Source of the DNA: Oscillospiraceae bacterium
GTDB lineage: Bacteria; Bacillota; Clostridia; Oscillospirales; Ruminococcaceae
Assembly: GCA_004555865.1 (NCBI GenBank)
Contig: SFJO01000008.1
Coordinates: 1-64,000, forward strand
Direction of reading: 5' to 3'
Length of the DNA stretch: 64,000 bases
Shown: positions 1-6,752 of the stretch, piece after piece
Layout: each line of letters opens with the position of its first letter
How positions within the stretch are numbered: position 1 is the stretch's first letter
Notes under the pieces: model-generated
Database searches by the model: none
What the model was told of the DNA's origin: nothing
The model's input: the letters and a program-made list of their open reading frames with translations, nothing else
Program-made: the position numbers and the translations under genes

Positions 1-1128
1 TGTACATTTTTCTTGCCGTTCCAAACGGCGTATCACAATTTTTTCTATGTCCTGAATAGAGACTTCATTGTCGCCATAGTCCAAAATTACGCCGCCAGGA
101 TTTTCAAGTATTTGTTTTAATGCGTTTCGCAGTGCACTATCGGCAGATTTTTCGGTTGTGGTAGTTTTTAATTCCCATCCCTTGCCACGCCACAAAAAAT
201 CTGGAGTCTTTTCATAAAGCCCGCCATCTTCAGCCAGCAGCACAATGTCGCCGCCGAGGTTTTCGTGCAGCCATTGTGCTGTTTTTATTTCCTCAGCATG
301 GTGGGAAATACGGTAGCCCTCGCCGTAGGTCAAAGTGCCTGCACCAGGTTTGGCATTGCGCTGGTATTCTTCCAACACATCCAACATTCCGCCGGAAGTG
401 GGGAGATTTTCGGCTTTAAGGGCTTTCCTCGCCGCATACGCCGCCCTCTTTTGCGCATTGATACGTTCCCGGTGGGCGGCGTAGTCAATGCGCCGCATGG
501 CGTTCACATCGCTGCCGGCCGCACGGTACTGCCTGAGATATTTCTCCGGGTCGTAGTTCGCCACGCTGGTGCTGCCGTCAAACCGCACCGCAAACTCACA
601 GTCACAGTTGGCGTGGATGTGCTCGGCGTGGCCGCCCTTCAGCAGCTTGGCGCTGGCCTTCTGCCAGCCGTTGGAGGCCAGCATTATGCAGAAGGGGCAG
701 GTGTCTCCATGGGGCACCCAGGCCCATTCGGCCCCGTCCCGGATGGCGTTGTGCAGGGTGGTGTCGGCCCCGGCCCGCTTCACCAGGCGGCGCACGCCGT
801 TTGGCAGGTTGGCGGGGTTCTGGCGCTTGGTGGCGTTCACCATGCGGGCCACCTCGCCGTACTCCGCCGTGGCCGCCGGTTCGGCGGCGGGCAGGGTCAC
901 ACCCTGCGCTTCGGCCAGCGCGTCGTACATCTGGCAGGCAAGCTCCGCGCTTCCCTCGCCGTACTTGGTCACCAGGGCGTGGGCGTAGGCAATCAGCGCC
1001 GGGCCATCCTCAGTGCCGTGGGCGGCCACATACTCCGCCATCTGCTGCCCGGCCTTCTCGTTCAGCTTCGAGAGCCGGGCATGGTAGGAGGTAACAATAC
1101 CACTTGCGGTAAAATGGTTCGCCGCCAT
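1..1128 (-). CDS. Phage minor head protein fused to a CdiA-type nuclease toxin domain (3' end outside window)
   Basis: 376 codons are visible; the gene runs off the left edge. Residues about 1-240 resemble the phage head-morphogenesis/minor capsid (VG15-like) family, with the signature CPFC at 144-147 inside WVPHGDTCPFCIMLASNGW and a following HANCDCEF (172-179) that likely forms a metal site. Residues about 260-376 look like the CdiA C-terminal tRNA-nuclease type PD-(D/E)xK fold: E300, PDF with D310, then WELK with E319 and K321, followed by an alpha helix. The codons of the C-terminal part are clearly more AT-rich than those of the head part, as expected of an exchangeable toxin cassette. 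The ATG at 1128 is chosen because TAG and TAA lie in frame just upstream; the ribosome site (GAAG) is weak. An immunity gene would be expected to the left, outside the window. The family names are recognised from motifs, not from a search. Confidence 0.8.
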   Translation of the reverse strand, partial: MAANHFTASGIVTSYHARLSKLNEKAGQQMAEYVAAHGTEDGPALIAYAHALVTKYGEGSAELACQMYDALAEAQGVTLPAAEPAATAEYGEVARMVNATKRQNPANLPNGVRRLVKRAGADTTLHNAIRDGAEWAWVPHGDTCPFCIMLASNGWQKASAKLLKGGHAEHIHANCDCEFAVRFDGSTSVANYDPEKYLRQYRAAGSDVNAMRRIDYAAHRERINAQKRAAYAARKALKAENLPTSGGMLDVLEEYQRNAKPGAGTLTYGEGYRISHHAEEIKTAQWLHENLGGDIVLLAEDGGLYEKTPDFLWRGKGWELKTTTTEKSADSALRNALKQILENPGGVILDYGDNEVSIQDIEKIVIRRLERQEKCT

Positions 1129-1178
1129 TTCACACTTCTATTATACGATGGTTTTTGCGGTTTGCTGTCTCGCTTTTT

Positions 1179-1250
1179 TTACCCCCAGAAATGTCGAATG
1201 ACATTGCGGACGATCACATACACCAGAATGATGGTAAGAACACTTTTCAT
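1179..1250 (-). CDS. 23-residue hydrophobic microprotein
   Basis: The frame encodes MKSVLTIILVYVIVRNVIRH followed by FWG and a stop. A strong Shine-Dalgarno, AGGAGG, sits seven bases before the ATG, which is the main reason to believe it. The peptide is one hydrophobic helix with a basic C-terminal end, so it probably sits in the membrane. It lies between the 42-residue microprotein and the head-toxin gene on the same strand and is probably cotranscribed with at least one of them, although a terminator lies between it and the 42-residue gene. No function is recognised; type I toxin-like, holin-like or leader roles are all possible. Confidence 0.5.
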   Translation of the reverse strand: MKSVLTIILVYVIVRNVIRHFWG

Positions 1251-1294
1251 TTTTTTGCCTCCTCTGGCTTGTAAAGCCCAGAATTTGTGATACA

Positions 1295-1333
1295 CTAAAA
1301 GCGGAGGGTCGGGCCTTTCCGGCTCCGGCCCTC
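1295..1333 (-). terminator. Intrinsic terminator after the 42-residue gene
   Basis: On the minus strand an imperfect stem, GAGGGCCGGAGCC with GGCCCGACCCTC around a GGAAA loop, is followed by CGCTTTTAG. It lies eight bases past the stop of the 42-residue gene. The T run is short, so termination may be partial. Confidence 0.5.
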
Positions 1334-1340
1334 TGCTGTG

Positions 1341-1469
1341 TTAATCAAGCTTCAGAAGCTTGATAATGAGGGCGGTTACGACGCCCCCAGCAATGTCCTT
1401 GAGCAGGTCTGCCAACCAGCTTTTGGACGCCGCCGCAAGTTTTTGCTTGCGGCGCTTTTTGTTTTTCAT
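1341..1469 (-). CDS. 42-residue basic/amphipathic microprotein
   Basis: Starts MKNKKRRKQKLAAASKSWLA and ends with a helix, GGVVTALIIKLLKLD. The first 12 residues are strongly basic and the last 15 are hydrophobic, suggesting a membrane-associating or nucleic-acid-binding tail. The Shine-Dalgarno is near perfect (AAGGAGGTG, seven bases before ATG) and a good promoter lies 30 bases upstream, so it is very likely translated at high level. It is divergent from the small XRE regulator and shares its operator region. No family is recognised. The pairing of a small hydrophobic peptide with an HTH repressor resembles toxin or prophage lysis/immunity modules, but that is inference. Confidence 0.65.
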   Translation of the reverse strand: MKNKKRRKQKLAAASKSWLADLLKDIAGGVVTALIIKLLKLD

Positions 1470-1495
1470 TGTGCTCACCTCCTTTCCATGATTCT

Positions 1496-1524
1496 ATTAT
1501 ACACTTGTTTCTTGTGCTTGTACA
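1496..1524 (-). promoter_or_regulatory. Promoter for the 42-residue gene
   Basis: On the minus strand TGTACA (1519-1524) and TATAAT (1496-1501) are separated by 17 bases. Confidence 0.75.
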
Positions 1525-1543
1525 TTGACATATCGTCCAAAGA

Positions 1544-1561
1544 TACACCATATTTTGTGTA
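1544..1561. promoter_or_regulatory. Candidate operator between divergent promoters
   Basis: Inverted repeat TACAC-N8-GTGTA lies midway between the two divergent promoters; further single TACAC/GTGTA half sites occur next to each -10 region (about 1499 and 1583). This is the expected binding region for the XRE protein encoded to the right. Confidence 0.45.
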
Positions 1562-1573
1562 TATATTGTGCAC

Positions 1574-1602
1574 TTTACATTGGTGTATATCCGTGCTATA
1601 CT
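1574..1602 (+). promoter_or_regulatory. Promoter for the XRE regulator
   Basis: TTTACA (1574-1579), 17-base spacer, TATACT (1597-1602), 28 bases before the GTG start. Confidence 0.75.
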
Positions 1603-1629
1603 AAAGGCAAAGAAAAGGAGGGGAATATT

Positions 1630-1848
1630 GTGGCGATACAGTATAAAGTCGATTTGCTTGCCGCACTGAAAGCCGCGGGGTACAGCAGTTACCGGCTGCG
1701 CAAAGAAAAGCTGCTCGGTGAGGCGACAATCCAGCGGATTCGGCAGGGTGAGCCGGTGTCATGGGAAAACGTCTCCACGATCTGCAAATTGATGGCTTGC
1801 CAGCCCGGTGATTTTCTGGAATATGTTCCAGATAAGCAAAACCAATAA
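1630..1848 (+). CDS. Small XRE-family (Cro/CI-type) transcriptional regulator
   Basis: 72 residues, almost entirely one helix-turn-helix domain of the Cro/CI type (helices around SSYRLRKEKLLGEATIQRIR and ENVSTICKLMACQPGDFLEY). The GTG start is chosen because AAAGGAGGGG sits nine bases upstream; longer frames would start inside the promoter. It has no dimerisation or peptidase domain. It is divergent from the two microproteins and the head-toxin gene, and probably represses both its own and their promoter through the TACAC/GTGTA sites. Such short XRE proteins are common in prophages and conjugative elements. Confidence 0.85.
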   Translation: MAIQYKVDLLAALKAAGYSSYRLRKEKLLGEATIQRIRQGEPVSWENVSTICKLMACQPGDFLEYVPDKQNQ

Positions 1849-1852
1849 ATCA

Positions 1853-1890
1853 AAAGCCCGCCGGGGATTTCGTTCTCCCCGGCGGGCTTT
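1853..1890. terminator. Bidirectional intrinsic terminator
   Basis: Perfect 14-bp stem AAAGCCCGCCGGGG / CCCCGGCGGGCTTT just past the XRE stop codon. Confidence 0.8.
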
Positions 1891-1896
1891 GCTGTG

Positions 1897-2070
1897 TTAT
1901 TGCTCTTCGGGCAGCCACTCCACCTGCACGCCGCGGGCCATCAGTTCGCGGGTCAGGCGGAAATCGCCGTCGTGGTCCTCGCCGTTCACGCAGGCCGCAT
2001 ATGCTGCGGCGGTGATGTGCGGCCGGTATACAGCCGCACCGTTGGGGCAATGTGGAGAATGAATTCCTGA
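1897..2070 (-). pseudogene. Possible 3' remnant of an unidentified gene
   Basis: A leftward frame ending at 1897 reads CPNGAAVYRPHITAAAYAAC then VNGEDHDGDFRLTRELMARG and VQVEWLPEEQ. Codon use is like real genes here, but no start codon with a ribosome site precedes it and the frame loses gene-like character above about 2070. It sits between the phage-like genes and the chromosomal malY-like gene, so it may be the stump of a gene cut by prophage insertion or deletion. The family is not recognised. Confidence 0.3.
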
Positions 2071-2160
2071 ATTCGGCAGCGAAAAGCATCGTGCCGGTGA
2101 GCCCGTGCAGCTGCGGAAAACCCCGGAGGCAGCTTTGCTTGAAAATTTTTCCCAAATCAA

Positions 2161-2202
2161 AAGAGACGTACTGCGAAATGCAACGTTCGCAGTACGTCTC
2201 TT
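2161..2202 (-). terminator. Terminator for the malY/metB operon
   Basis: Perfect 17-bp stem, AAGAGACGTACTGCGAA with its complement around an 8-base loop, followed on the minus strand by TTGATTT. Confidence 0.75.
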
Positions 2203-2278
2203 CTCGTATACACTATAAATCCAGGTGCTCCGGACGCTTTCCGCTATTATGCGCATCGCGCCGCCGCAAGAGAGATCC

Positions 2279-3454
2279 TTACAGATCGTTGACGGCCTTC
2301 TCCAAACGAAGCAGCGCCTGCTCCAGCGTCTGACGGGGGCAGGCCAGCACCACGCGCTGGAACTGCGCGCCACCCTTGCCGAAGATGTAGCCGCCGTCCA
2401 GCCAGAGCTTGGCCTTGTTGACCACCAGATCGTTCAGGGCCTCGCAGCTCAAGTCGAGGGCAGAGCAGTCCAGCCAGGCGAAGTAGGTGCCTTCCGGCTC
2501 CACCAGACGGATCTGGGGCAGATGCTCGGCCAGGAACGAACGGGTGAAGTCCAGGTTGGTCCGCAGATAGGCCTTGCACTGGGTCAGCCATTCTTCGCCG
2601 CCCTCATAGGCGGCCTGGCAGGCCACCAGACCGAGAGCGTTCAGCTGGGAAAGGCCGCTCCGGTCCATCTCTTTCAGGAAAGCCTTCCGGTTGGCCTGGC
2701 TGGGAATCCAGATGTTGGACACCTGCAGACCGGCGATGTTGAAGGTCTTGCTGGGGGCGGTGCATACCAGTGCCTGGTCGGCCAGCTCGGGGCAGGCCTC
2801 CAGAAAAACATGATGGGGGTGCTCTGCAAAGGCGAAGTCGCAGTGAATCTCATCCGAGACCACGAACACGCCGTACTGCTTGCAGATGCGGCCGATGGCC
2901 TGCAGTTCCTCCAGCGTCCATACCCGCCCGATGGGGTTGTGCGGGCTGCAGAGAATGGCCATTTTGACCCGATGTTCCCGGATCTTTGCCTCAAAGTCTG
3001 CCAGGTCGATGGAGTAGCGGCCGTCTTTATACAGCAGCTCGCTGGACACCAGCTTGCGGTCATTGTCCTGCACCACGCTGTAGAACGGATAGTACACCGG
3101 GCTTTGAATCAGCACGGCGTCGCCGGGCTTGGTGTAAGCGCGCACGGCCATGGCCAGGGCGCACACCACGCCGGGCGTTTTGATGAGCCAGCTCTCCTCC
3201 GGCCGCCAGCCGAAGTGCCGCTCAAACCAGCCGGCCACGGCCTGGTAGTAGGGCGTTTTTACCTCGCTGTAACCAAAGATGCCGTGGGCCACGGCCTTCT
3301 GCAGGGCGTCCAGCACCGGCTGCGGGGCGGGGAAATCCATGTCGGCAACCCACAGGGGCAGCACGTCGGCCGGGCGGCCGCGCTCCACGGCAAAATCGTA
3401 TTTCAGGCTGTTGGTGTTGGTGCGGTCGATCACTTTATCAAAATCGTAGTTCAT
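2279..3454 (-). CDS. patB: PLP-dependent C-S lyase / aminotransferase, MalY-PatB family
   Basis: 391 residues, the usual family length. Fold type I PLP enzyme: LPLWVADMDFPAP near residue 32, the phosphate/ring-binding SPHNPIGRVW near 170, the SDEIH motif carrying the pyridine-N aspartate near 202, and the PLP lysine in APSKTFNIAGLQ near 235. MalY/PatB proteins are cystathionine beta-lyases that release homocysteine, pyruvate and ammonia; some also cleave cysteine conjugates. It starts four bases past the stop of the upstream transsulfuration gene, so the two form one operon in sulfur amino-acid metabolism. Exact substrate cannot be read from the sequence. Confidence 0.9.
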   Translation of the reverse strand: MNYDFDKVIDRTNTNSLKYDFAVERGRPADVLPLWVADMDFPAPQPVLDALQKAVAHGIFGYSEVKTPYYQAVAGWFERHFGWRPEESWLIKTPGVVCALAMAVRAYTKPGDAVLIQSPVYYPFYSVVQDNDRKLVSSELLYKDGRYSIDLADFEAKIREHRVKMAILCSPHNPIGRVWTLEELQAIGRICKQYGVFVVSDEIHCDFAFAEHPHHVFLEACPELADQALVCTAPSKTFNIAGLQVSNIWIPSQANRKAFLKEMDRSGLSQLNALGLVACQAAYEGGEEWLTQCKAYLRTNLDFTRSFLAEHLPQIRLVEPEGTYFAWLDCSALDLSCEALNDLVVNKAKLWLDGGYIFGKGGAQFQRVVLACPRQTLEQALLRLEKAVNDL

Positions 3455-3458
3455 GGGT

Positions 3459-4615
3459 TCAGGCCTCCAGCGCCTGTTTCAGATCACAGATGATGTCATC
3501 CACATACTCCAGACCAACGGAGAGCCGCAGCAGCGTGTCGGTAATGCCCAGCCGCTGGCGCATTTTCTCGGGCACGTCCGGGTGGGTCTGGGTGAGCGGA
3601 TAGGTGATGAGGCTTTCGGTGCCGCCCAGGCTTTCCGCAAAGGTGATGAGCTTCACCTGATTGAGAATCTTGTGGGCGGTCTCTGCGGTGTCGGTGCGGA
3701 AGGAGATCATGCTGCCGCTGCCCTTGGCCTGTGCGGCGTTTACCGCGTAGCCGGGATGCTCCGGCAGGCCCACGTAGAACACCTTCTCGATGCCGGGCTG
3801 GCCCTGCAGCCAGCGGGCCACGGCCAGGGCGTTTGCCTGCTGGCGCTCCATGCGCACCGAGAGGGTTTTCAGGCCGCGGATGGTGAGCCAGCAGGCAAAG
3901 GGGGCCAGCATACCGCCGGTGGTTTTGGCGATGAGCCGCACCCGGTCGGCCAGCTCCTGGTCGGCGCAGGTGAGAAAGCCCGCGATGGTGTCGTTGTGGC
4001 CGCTGATGAACTTGCTGCCGCTGTGCAGCACAATGTCGGCCCCCAGAGTCAGCGGGTTCTGCAGATAGGGAGAGAGAGGAAGGTGTTGTCCACGATCAGC
4101 AGCAGGCCGTGTTCCTTGGCCAAAGCGGCGCAGGCACGTAGATCGGTCACGTTCATCATGGGGTTGCTGGGGGTTTCAATGTACAGGGCCTTGGCGGCAG
4201 GCGTCAGCACGGCGCGCATATTGTCCAGATTGGTGCTGTCCACAAAATTCACGGTCAGGCCGTTTTTGGCGCTGACGGTGTTCAGCAGGCGGGTGGTACC
4301 TCCGTACAGATCCTCCGAGCAGATGATCTGATCGCCGGGGCGGAACAGCTCAAAGCAGGCGCTGATGGCGGCCATGCCGGAAGAGAAGGCCACGGTGTCC
4401 ACGCCATGCTCCAGTGCGGTGATGGTTTCTTCCAGGTGCTGACGGGTGGGGTTCTTTTCACGGGTGTAGTCAAACCCGGTGGAATGGCCCAGCCCCAGGT
4501 GACCGAAGGTCGCCGTCTGGTACAGGGGGAACGCCACCGAATGGGTCTCTTCCCGGAAGGAAAAATCGGAATTTCCGTGGATACACTGGGGTTCGACGTG
4601 GTTGGACATAAGCAT
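3459..4615 (-). pseudogene. Cystathionine gamma-synthase/beta-lyase family enzyme, frameshifted
   Basis: Two abutting frames together make a complete Cys/Met-metabolism PLP enzyme. The N-terminal frame (4615-4049) carries the substrate and PLP region (AFSSGMAAI, DLYGGTTRL, ETPSNPMMNV, IVDNTF) and the C-terminal frame, read down to 3459, carries the PLP-lysine segment HSGSKFISGHND and the family C-terminus. The break is at an alternating AG tract, 4070-4078: removing one AG unit restores VDNTFLSPYLQNPLTLGADI and an uninterrupted 384-residue protein. The start is ATG 4615 or ATG 4609; AAGGA suits the second better. The gene may be a real pseudogene, a slip-prone (phase-variable) gene or a sequencing error. 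Neighbouring patB-like gene would complete transsulfuration. Confidence 0.85.
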
Positions 4616-4655
4616 TTTTCCTTAAATCCTATCATATTGGGTGAATTAGGGTAAG

Positions 4656-4694
4656 AAAAAACGCCCGCCCGCCGTAACACAACAGGGGCAGACG
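4656..4694 (-). terminator. Leader terminator (attenuator) upstream of the transsulfuration gene
   Basis: On the minus strand CGTCTGCCC pairs with GGGCGGGCG (two G-T pairs) around a 15-base loop, directly followed by TTTTTT. It lies between the promoter (about 4753-4782) and the start codon (4615), so it must be regulated or leaky. No SAM-riboswitch or T-box signature was seen. Confidence 0.6.
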
Positions 4695-4752
4695 TCAAAC
4701 GCCGTGAAGAAGGCCAAAACCTGCTCATCCAGTGCTGTTTTTCATTGCAATT

Positions 4753-4782
4753 ATTATAATATAGCGCTCGAAAAAAAGTCAA
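4753..4782 (-). promoter_or_regulatory. Promoter of the transsulfuration operon
   Basis: TTGACT (4777-4782 complement), 18-base spacer, TATAAT (4753-4758 complement). The transcript would have a leader of about 130 bases. Confidence 0.75.
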
Positions 4783-4861
4783 TCAAAATACCAACTTTTT
4801 CGATAGGTTGATACACAAAAATGGCGGTGCGCCACAAGCAAACGGTTGTGGTATGGACAGG

Positions 4862-4910
4862 CAAAAGGCAGGGGATCGCCTTTGCGGTGACACCCTGCCT
4901 TTGTTTTTGC
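4862..4910. repeat. Hairpin of the intergenic repeat, left copy
   Basis: AAAGGCAGGG and CCCTGCCTTT face each other, and a related hairpin occurs at about 6519-6560. Both copies are followed by a GTTCTGC/GCAGAAC-type hairpin and then the 65-bp repeat, so a larger two-copy element of roughly 160-200 bp is present. Confidence 0.5.
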
Positions 4911-4957
4911 TCGTTTTCGTTTACGGTTCTGCGTATTCCCTCTGCAGAACCTCCTGC

Positions 4958-5022
4958 AAACAAAAAACGTACCCGAACCCTTTCTCACAGAGAAGGGTTC
5001 GGGTACGTACTGTCTGGTGGAG
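4958..5022. repeat. 65-bp direct repeat, left copy
   Basis: Contains a 19-bp stem (ACGTACCCGAACCCTT with its complement), a run of A on the left that acts as a T tract on the minus strand, and ends in TGGTGGAG, which read on the minus strand is CTCCACCA. It is identical to 6665-6730 apart from one A. It looks like a tRNA terminator with the last bases of a tRNA. Confidence 0.85.
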
Positions 5023-5052
5023 CATTGTCCACAGCACTTGAACCCGAAGGGG

Positions 5053-5349
5053 TTATTCCAGATACTGAGGCAGATTCCATGAACCGCGCAGGATACGGTG
5101 GATCTCCACGATTCCGGCATGGTCGTTGACCTGGTAGAACACAAGATACTGGTCGATGACCATTTTATGGTATACCGGGTCAAGAGGATAGATTTCACAC
5201 ATCTTTGGGTTATCGCTCAATTTTGTGATTTTATCCCGCATCTCTTTCAGCACCCGGCTGGCTGTTTTGGGATAAAAGCCCGAAAGATACCGGGCAACGT
5301 CGTTCAAATCCTGCACGGCAAGGGGTAGATATTTGATTTTATACGTCAT
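5053..5349 (-). CDS. Type II toxin, RelE/ParE family
   Basis: 98 residues, typical for the family. Starts MTYKIKYLPLAVQDLNDVAR; contains the alpha-beta pattern and the conserved region VIDQYLVFYQVNDHAGIVEI followed by HRILRGSWN. RelE members cleave mRNA in the ribosome and ParE members poison gyrase; the catalytic set here does not decide which, although the IVEIHRILRGS end is common in ribosome-dependent RelE-like toxins. The ATG at 5349 overlaps the antitoxin stop by 11 bases, the standard translational coupling of these pairs. Confidence 0.9.
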   Translation of the reverse strand: MTYKIKYLPLAVQDLNDVARYLSGFYPKTASRVLKEMRDKITKLSDNPKMCEIYPLDPVYHKMVIDQYLVFYQVNDHAGIVEIHRILRGSWNLPQYLE

Positions 5350-5620
5350 ACTGTTCGTGAAGCGTCTCCCATACGATTTCATGGTCTGCCCACTGCGTGT
5401 TGGGGTCAGCTGCCTGCTGTTTTGCTTTTGCAAGCTCCTCGGCGACATACCGCTGGTGCAGGAACTCCTCGTATTTGGCGTAGTCCTCGATATTGATGAG
5501 AACCGACTCGCCACGACCATGATTTGTGATGATCACATGGTCGTGATTTTTAAGCATATCCGAAATTTCAGCGTAATGATTGCGCAGGTCACGGGATGGA
5601 CGAACAAATGTCTGCATCAT
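5339..5620 (-). CDS. Antitoxin, Phd/YefM family
   Basis: 93 residues. The N-terminal half (RPSRDLRNHYAEISDMLKNH and HVIITNHGRGESVLINIEDY) is the Phd/YefM DNA-binding fold; the C-terminal helix that wraps the toxin follows. AGGAGG lies eight bases before ATG 5620, so this start is preferred over the GTG at 5629 that overlaps the ribosome site. It binds and neutralises the adjacent RelE/ParE toxin and represses the shared promoter. Confidence 0.9.
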   Translation of the reverse strand: MMQTFVRPSRDLRNHYAEISDMLKNHDHVIITNHGRGESVLINIEDYAKYEEFLHQRYVAEELAKAKQQAADPNTQWADHEIVWETLHEQYDV

Positions 5621-5643
5621 ATGGGACACCTCCTGTCAGGAAT

Positions 5644-5672
5644 ATTGTATCACGAAATGACTACAGTTGCAA
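5644..5672 (-). promoter_or_regulatory. Promoter of the toxin-antitoxin operon
   Basis: TTGCAA (5667-5672), 17-base spacer, TACAAT (5644-5649 complement), 24 bases before the antitoxin start. Confidence 0.7.
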
Positions 5673-5818
5673 CGGTGACAACAGAGCAAGAATCGTCCCG
5701 TGGCCATAAATTTTCAATTCTTGAAAATTTTCTGCCCCTTTGGGACAGCTTCTTATTGGGGCGTGCCTGCCCCAAACCCTGCTGGAATGAGTACGGCAAA
5801 CTGGAAGTTGTTACTCAA

Positions 5819-6148
5819 TCAAATTCCGTAATGAATAACCCATTTATTTTTGTCCAATGCCTTTTTTAACAGTTTCTTTAATTCGCACAATTCAGGAATA
5901 TCAGCAATGCTATCAATAAACGCCTTTAATGAACAGGGCGGAACAAGTGTAACACCGCAATATGCAAGCCCTTTGCCTTTAACAGAAAGTGCATGCCAAT
6001 AGAAGTCAATGGATGAAAGCTTTTCAACAACACCTTCCAAATGGGCATCATCAACAGAAATACAGGTATATTTCCACGGCTCATACTCGTCATATCGTGT
6101 GCCCTGCTGAGGAGCAGCCATCATAATTCCAAACTCATGTTTTGCCAT
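5819..6148 (-). CDS. Conserved small protein of unknown function
   Basis: 109 residues starting MAKHEFGIMMAAPQQGTRYD; start set by GAAGGTG eight bases upstream, which excludes the longer frame beginning at 6163. It has no membrane segment or signal peptide. Recognisable features are the EYEPWKYTCISVDD segment, FYWHAL, GLAYCGVTLVPP and the end VIHYGI. I have the impression of a family seen in many gut Firmicutes, but no function is known to me. It lies inside the direct-repeat-bounded segment with the toxin-antitoxin pair and is more AT-rich than the surrounding chromosome, consistent with acquisition. An immunity-protein role is possible but unsupported. Confidence 0.75.
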   Translation of the reverse strand: MAKHEFGIMMAAPQQGTRYDEYEPWKYTCISVDDAHLEGVVEKLSSIDFYWHALSVKGKGLAYCGVTLVPPCSLKAFIDSIADIPELCELKKLLKKALDKNKWVIHYGI

Positions 6149-6664
6149 GTATATCACCTTCACAAATTTCGATTTGTTGAACTAAGCCGAGTATACTACA
6201 CTCCCCCATGAAAGAACATCCCCGATATAGTGAAATTTTGTCATTTTCCTGCGTACATGCGTACACGCGCCGCAGGGATTCCAAAGGGGCGCGGGTCGCC
6301 AGTGGCGACCTCAAAATGCTTGCATTTTGGAGCGCTTGACCGAGCCGACAGGCGAGAAACAGCCCCTTGGCACACAGACTTTGGCACAAAGTCTAGTGTG
6401 TTACACCTTGTCAGAGGTGTACAGGCTCCCGGTACGCACGTACGCAGCGACTACCCCCAAACGCGCCATATAGGGGGACGACCAAGTTCGCACAAAGCGA
6501 ACTTGATTCCGCAAAGCAAAAGGCAGGATACCATCGCCACGATGATACCCTGCCTTTGCTTGTTTACCGCTCTGCGTACTCTCGTCGCAGAACTTGTCGG
6601 GGCAAGGCCCCTCCATCTGCTAACGCAGACCGTTCTGTTGCTGTCGCAAACTCAAACCTCCGAT

Positions 6665-6730
6665 AAACAAAAAAACGTACCCGAACCCTTTCTCACAGAG
6701 AAGGGTTCGGGTACGTACTGTCTGGTGGAG
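6665..6730. repeat. 65-bp direct repeat, right copy
   Basis: Same sequence as 4958-5022 with one additional A. Here the tRNA-like sequence continues to the right. Confidence 0.85.
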
Positions 6731-6752
6731 AATTAGGGACTCGAACCCCAGA
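6723..6752 (-). other. tRNA 3'-end fragment (T arm, acceptor strand and CCA)
   Basis: Minus strand reads a T arm, TGGGG-TTCGAGT-CCCTA, then ATTCTCC, A, CCA, followed directly by the terminator hairpin of the 65-bp repeat. The matching 5' acceptor strand GGAGAAT and the D and anticodon arms were not found within 120 bases, so this is not an intact tRNA gene. It is most simply an attachment-site remnant of an element that integrated at a tRNA 3' end. Confidence 0.55.

Noticed and set aside
265..1290. Rightward open frame opposite the head-toxin gene
   Set aside because: The opposite strand has conserved phage and toxin motifs and two strong ribosome sites; the rightward product has no recognisable feature.
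4616..4760. SAM riboswitch or T-box before the transsulfuration genes
   Set aside because: None of the conserved S-box core or T-box sequences could be found; only promoter and terminator are supported.
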